NCBI GenBank assembly: GCA_037954235.1
Contig: JBBMOA010000022.1
Span: 4,043,001 to 4,107,000 of the forward strand
Source of the DNA: Aulostomus chinensis
Taxonomy: Eukaryota > Chordata > Actinopteri > Syngnathiformes > Aulostomidae
Length of the DNA stretch: 64,000 bases
Direction of reading: 5' to 3'
The notes beneath the pieces are model-generated. The model saw only the letters and a list, made by a program, of their open reading frames with translations. It did not search any database and had not been told where the DNA came from. A program made the position numbers and the translations under genes. Of the stretch, positions 63,969-64,000 are shown in pieces. The stretch's first letter is position 1. Each line of letters starts with the position of its first letter.

Positions 63969-64000
63969 CTGTAATCACAAGAACCATTTTTTTGAGGGGG

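Overview
This window is vertebrate nuclear DNA, almost certainly from a teleost fish. The evidence is short introns next to one very long one, very dense (CA)n/(GT)n microsatellites, a decayed Tc1-type transposase, hAT-type MITE relics and tRNA-derived SINE fragments of families common in teleosts. No bacterial operons, CRISPR arrays, phage genes, rRNA or intact tRNA genes were seen.

The only gene I can identify with confidence is pou2f2 (Oct-2, octamer-binding POU-homeodomain transcription factor), on the minus strand and cut off by the left edge. Eight coding exons were rebuilt from splice sites, reading phase and recalled similarity to POU2F2/POU2F1: 50304-50403 (exon 1), 4906-4971, 4711-4739, 4005-4058, 1902-2033, 997-1257, 542-656 and 318-409. 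All junction phases agree, giving 849 nt (283 codons). This is the amino-terminal, glutamine-rich activation half; the POU-specific domain and homeodomain must lie beyond base 1. Exons 2-8 are packed into about 4.7 kb. Exon 1 is separated from them by a roughly 45 kb intron that fills most of the window.

Intron 1 (4972-50303) holds no convincing gene. It contains microsatellites, long poly-C/poly-G runs, purine or pyrimidine tracts, SINE pieces, two hAT-like MITEs, and AT-rich or homeobox-site-like blocks that may be enhancers. The ORFs inside it are low-complexity or short and unsupported.

Upstream of exon 1, 50404-52000 is the likely promoter/5' UTR region. From 52 to 64 kb the DNA is mostly non-coding, with a dead Tc1 transposase (55.3-55.75 kb), two same-orientation SINE copies (56.2 and 59.3 kb), a long (TA)n tract (61.8 kb) and, at the right edge, one splice-site-bounded candidate exon (63865-63968, minus). 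That exon is either an upstream exon of pou2f2 or belongs to a neighbouring gene.

I found no evidence of a new biological system. The most interesting points concern splicing: three consecutive phase 0-0 exons in the activation domain, some with GT, CA or G-run repeats directly beside their splice donors; a 29-nt microexon; and a POU2F1-like Q-rich exon in a pou2f2 gene. All comparisons with known proteins are from memory, without database searches.
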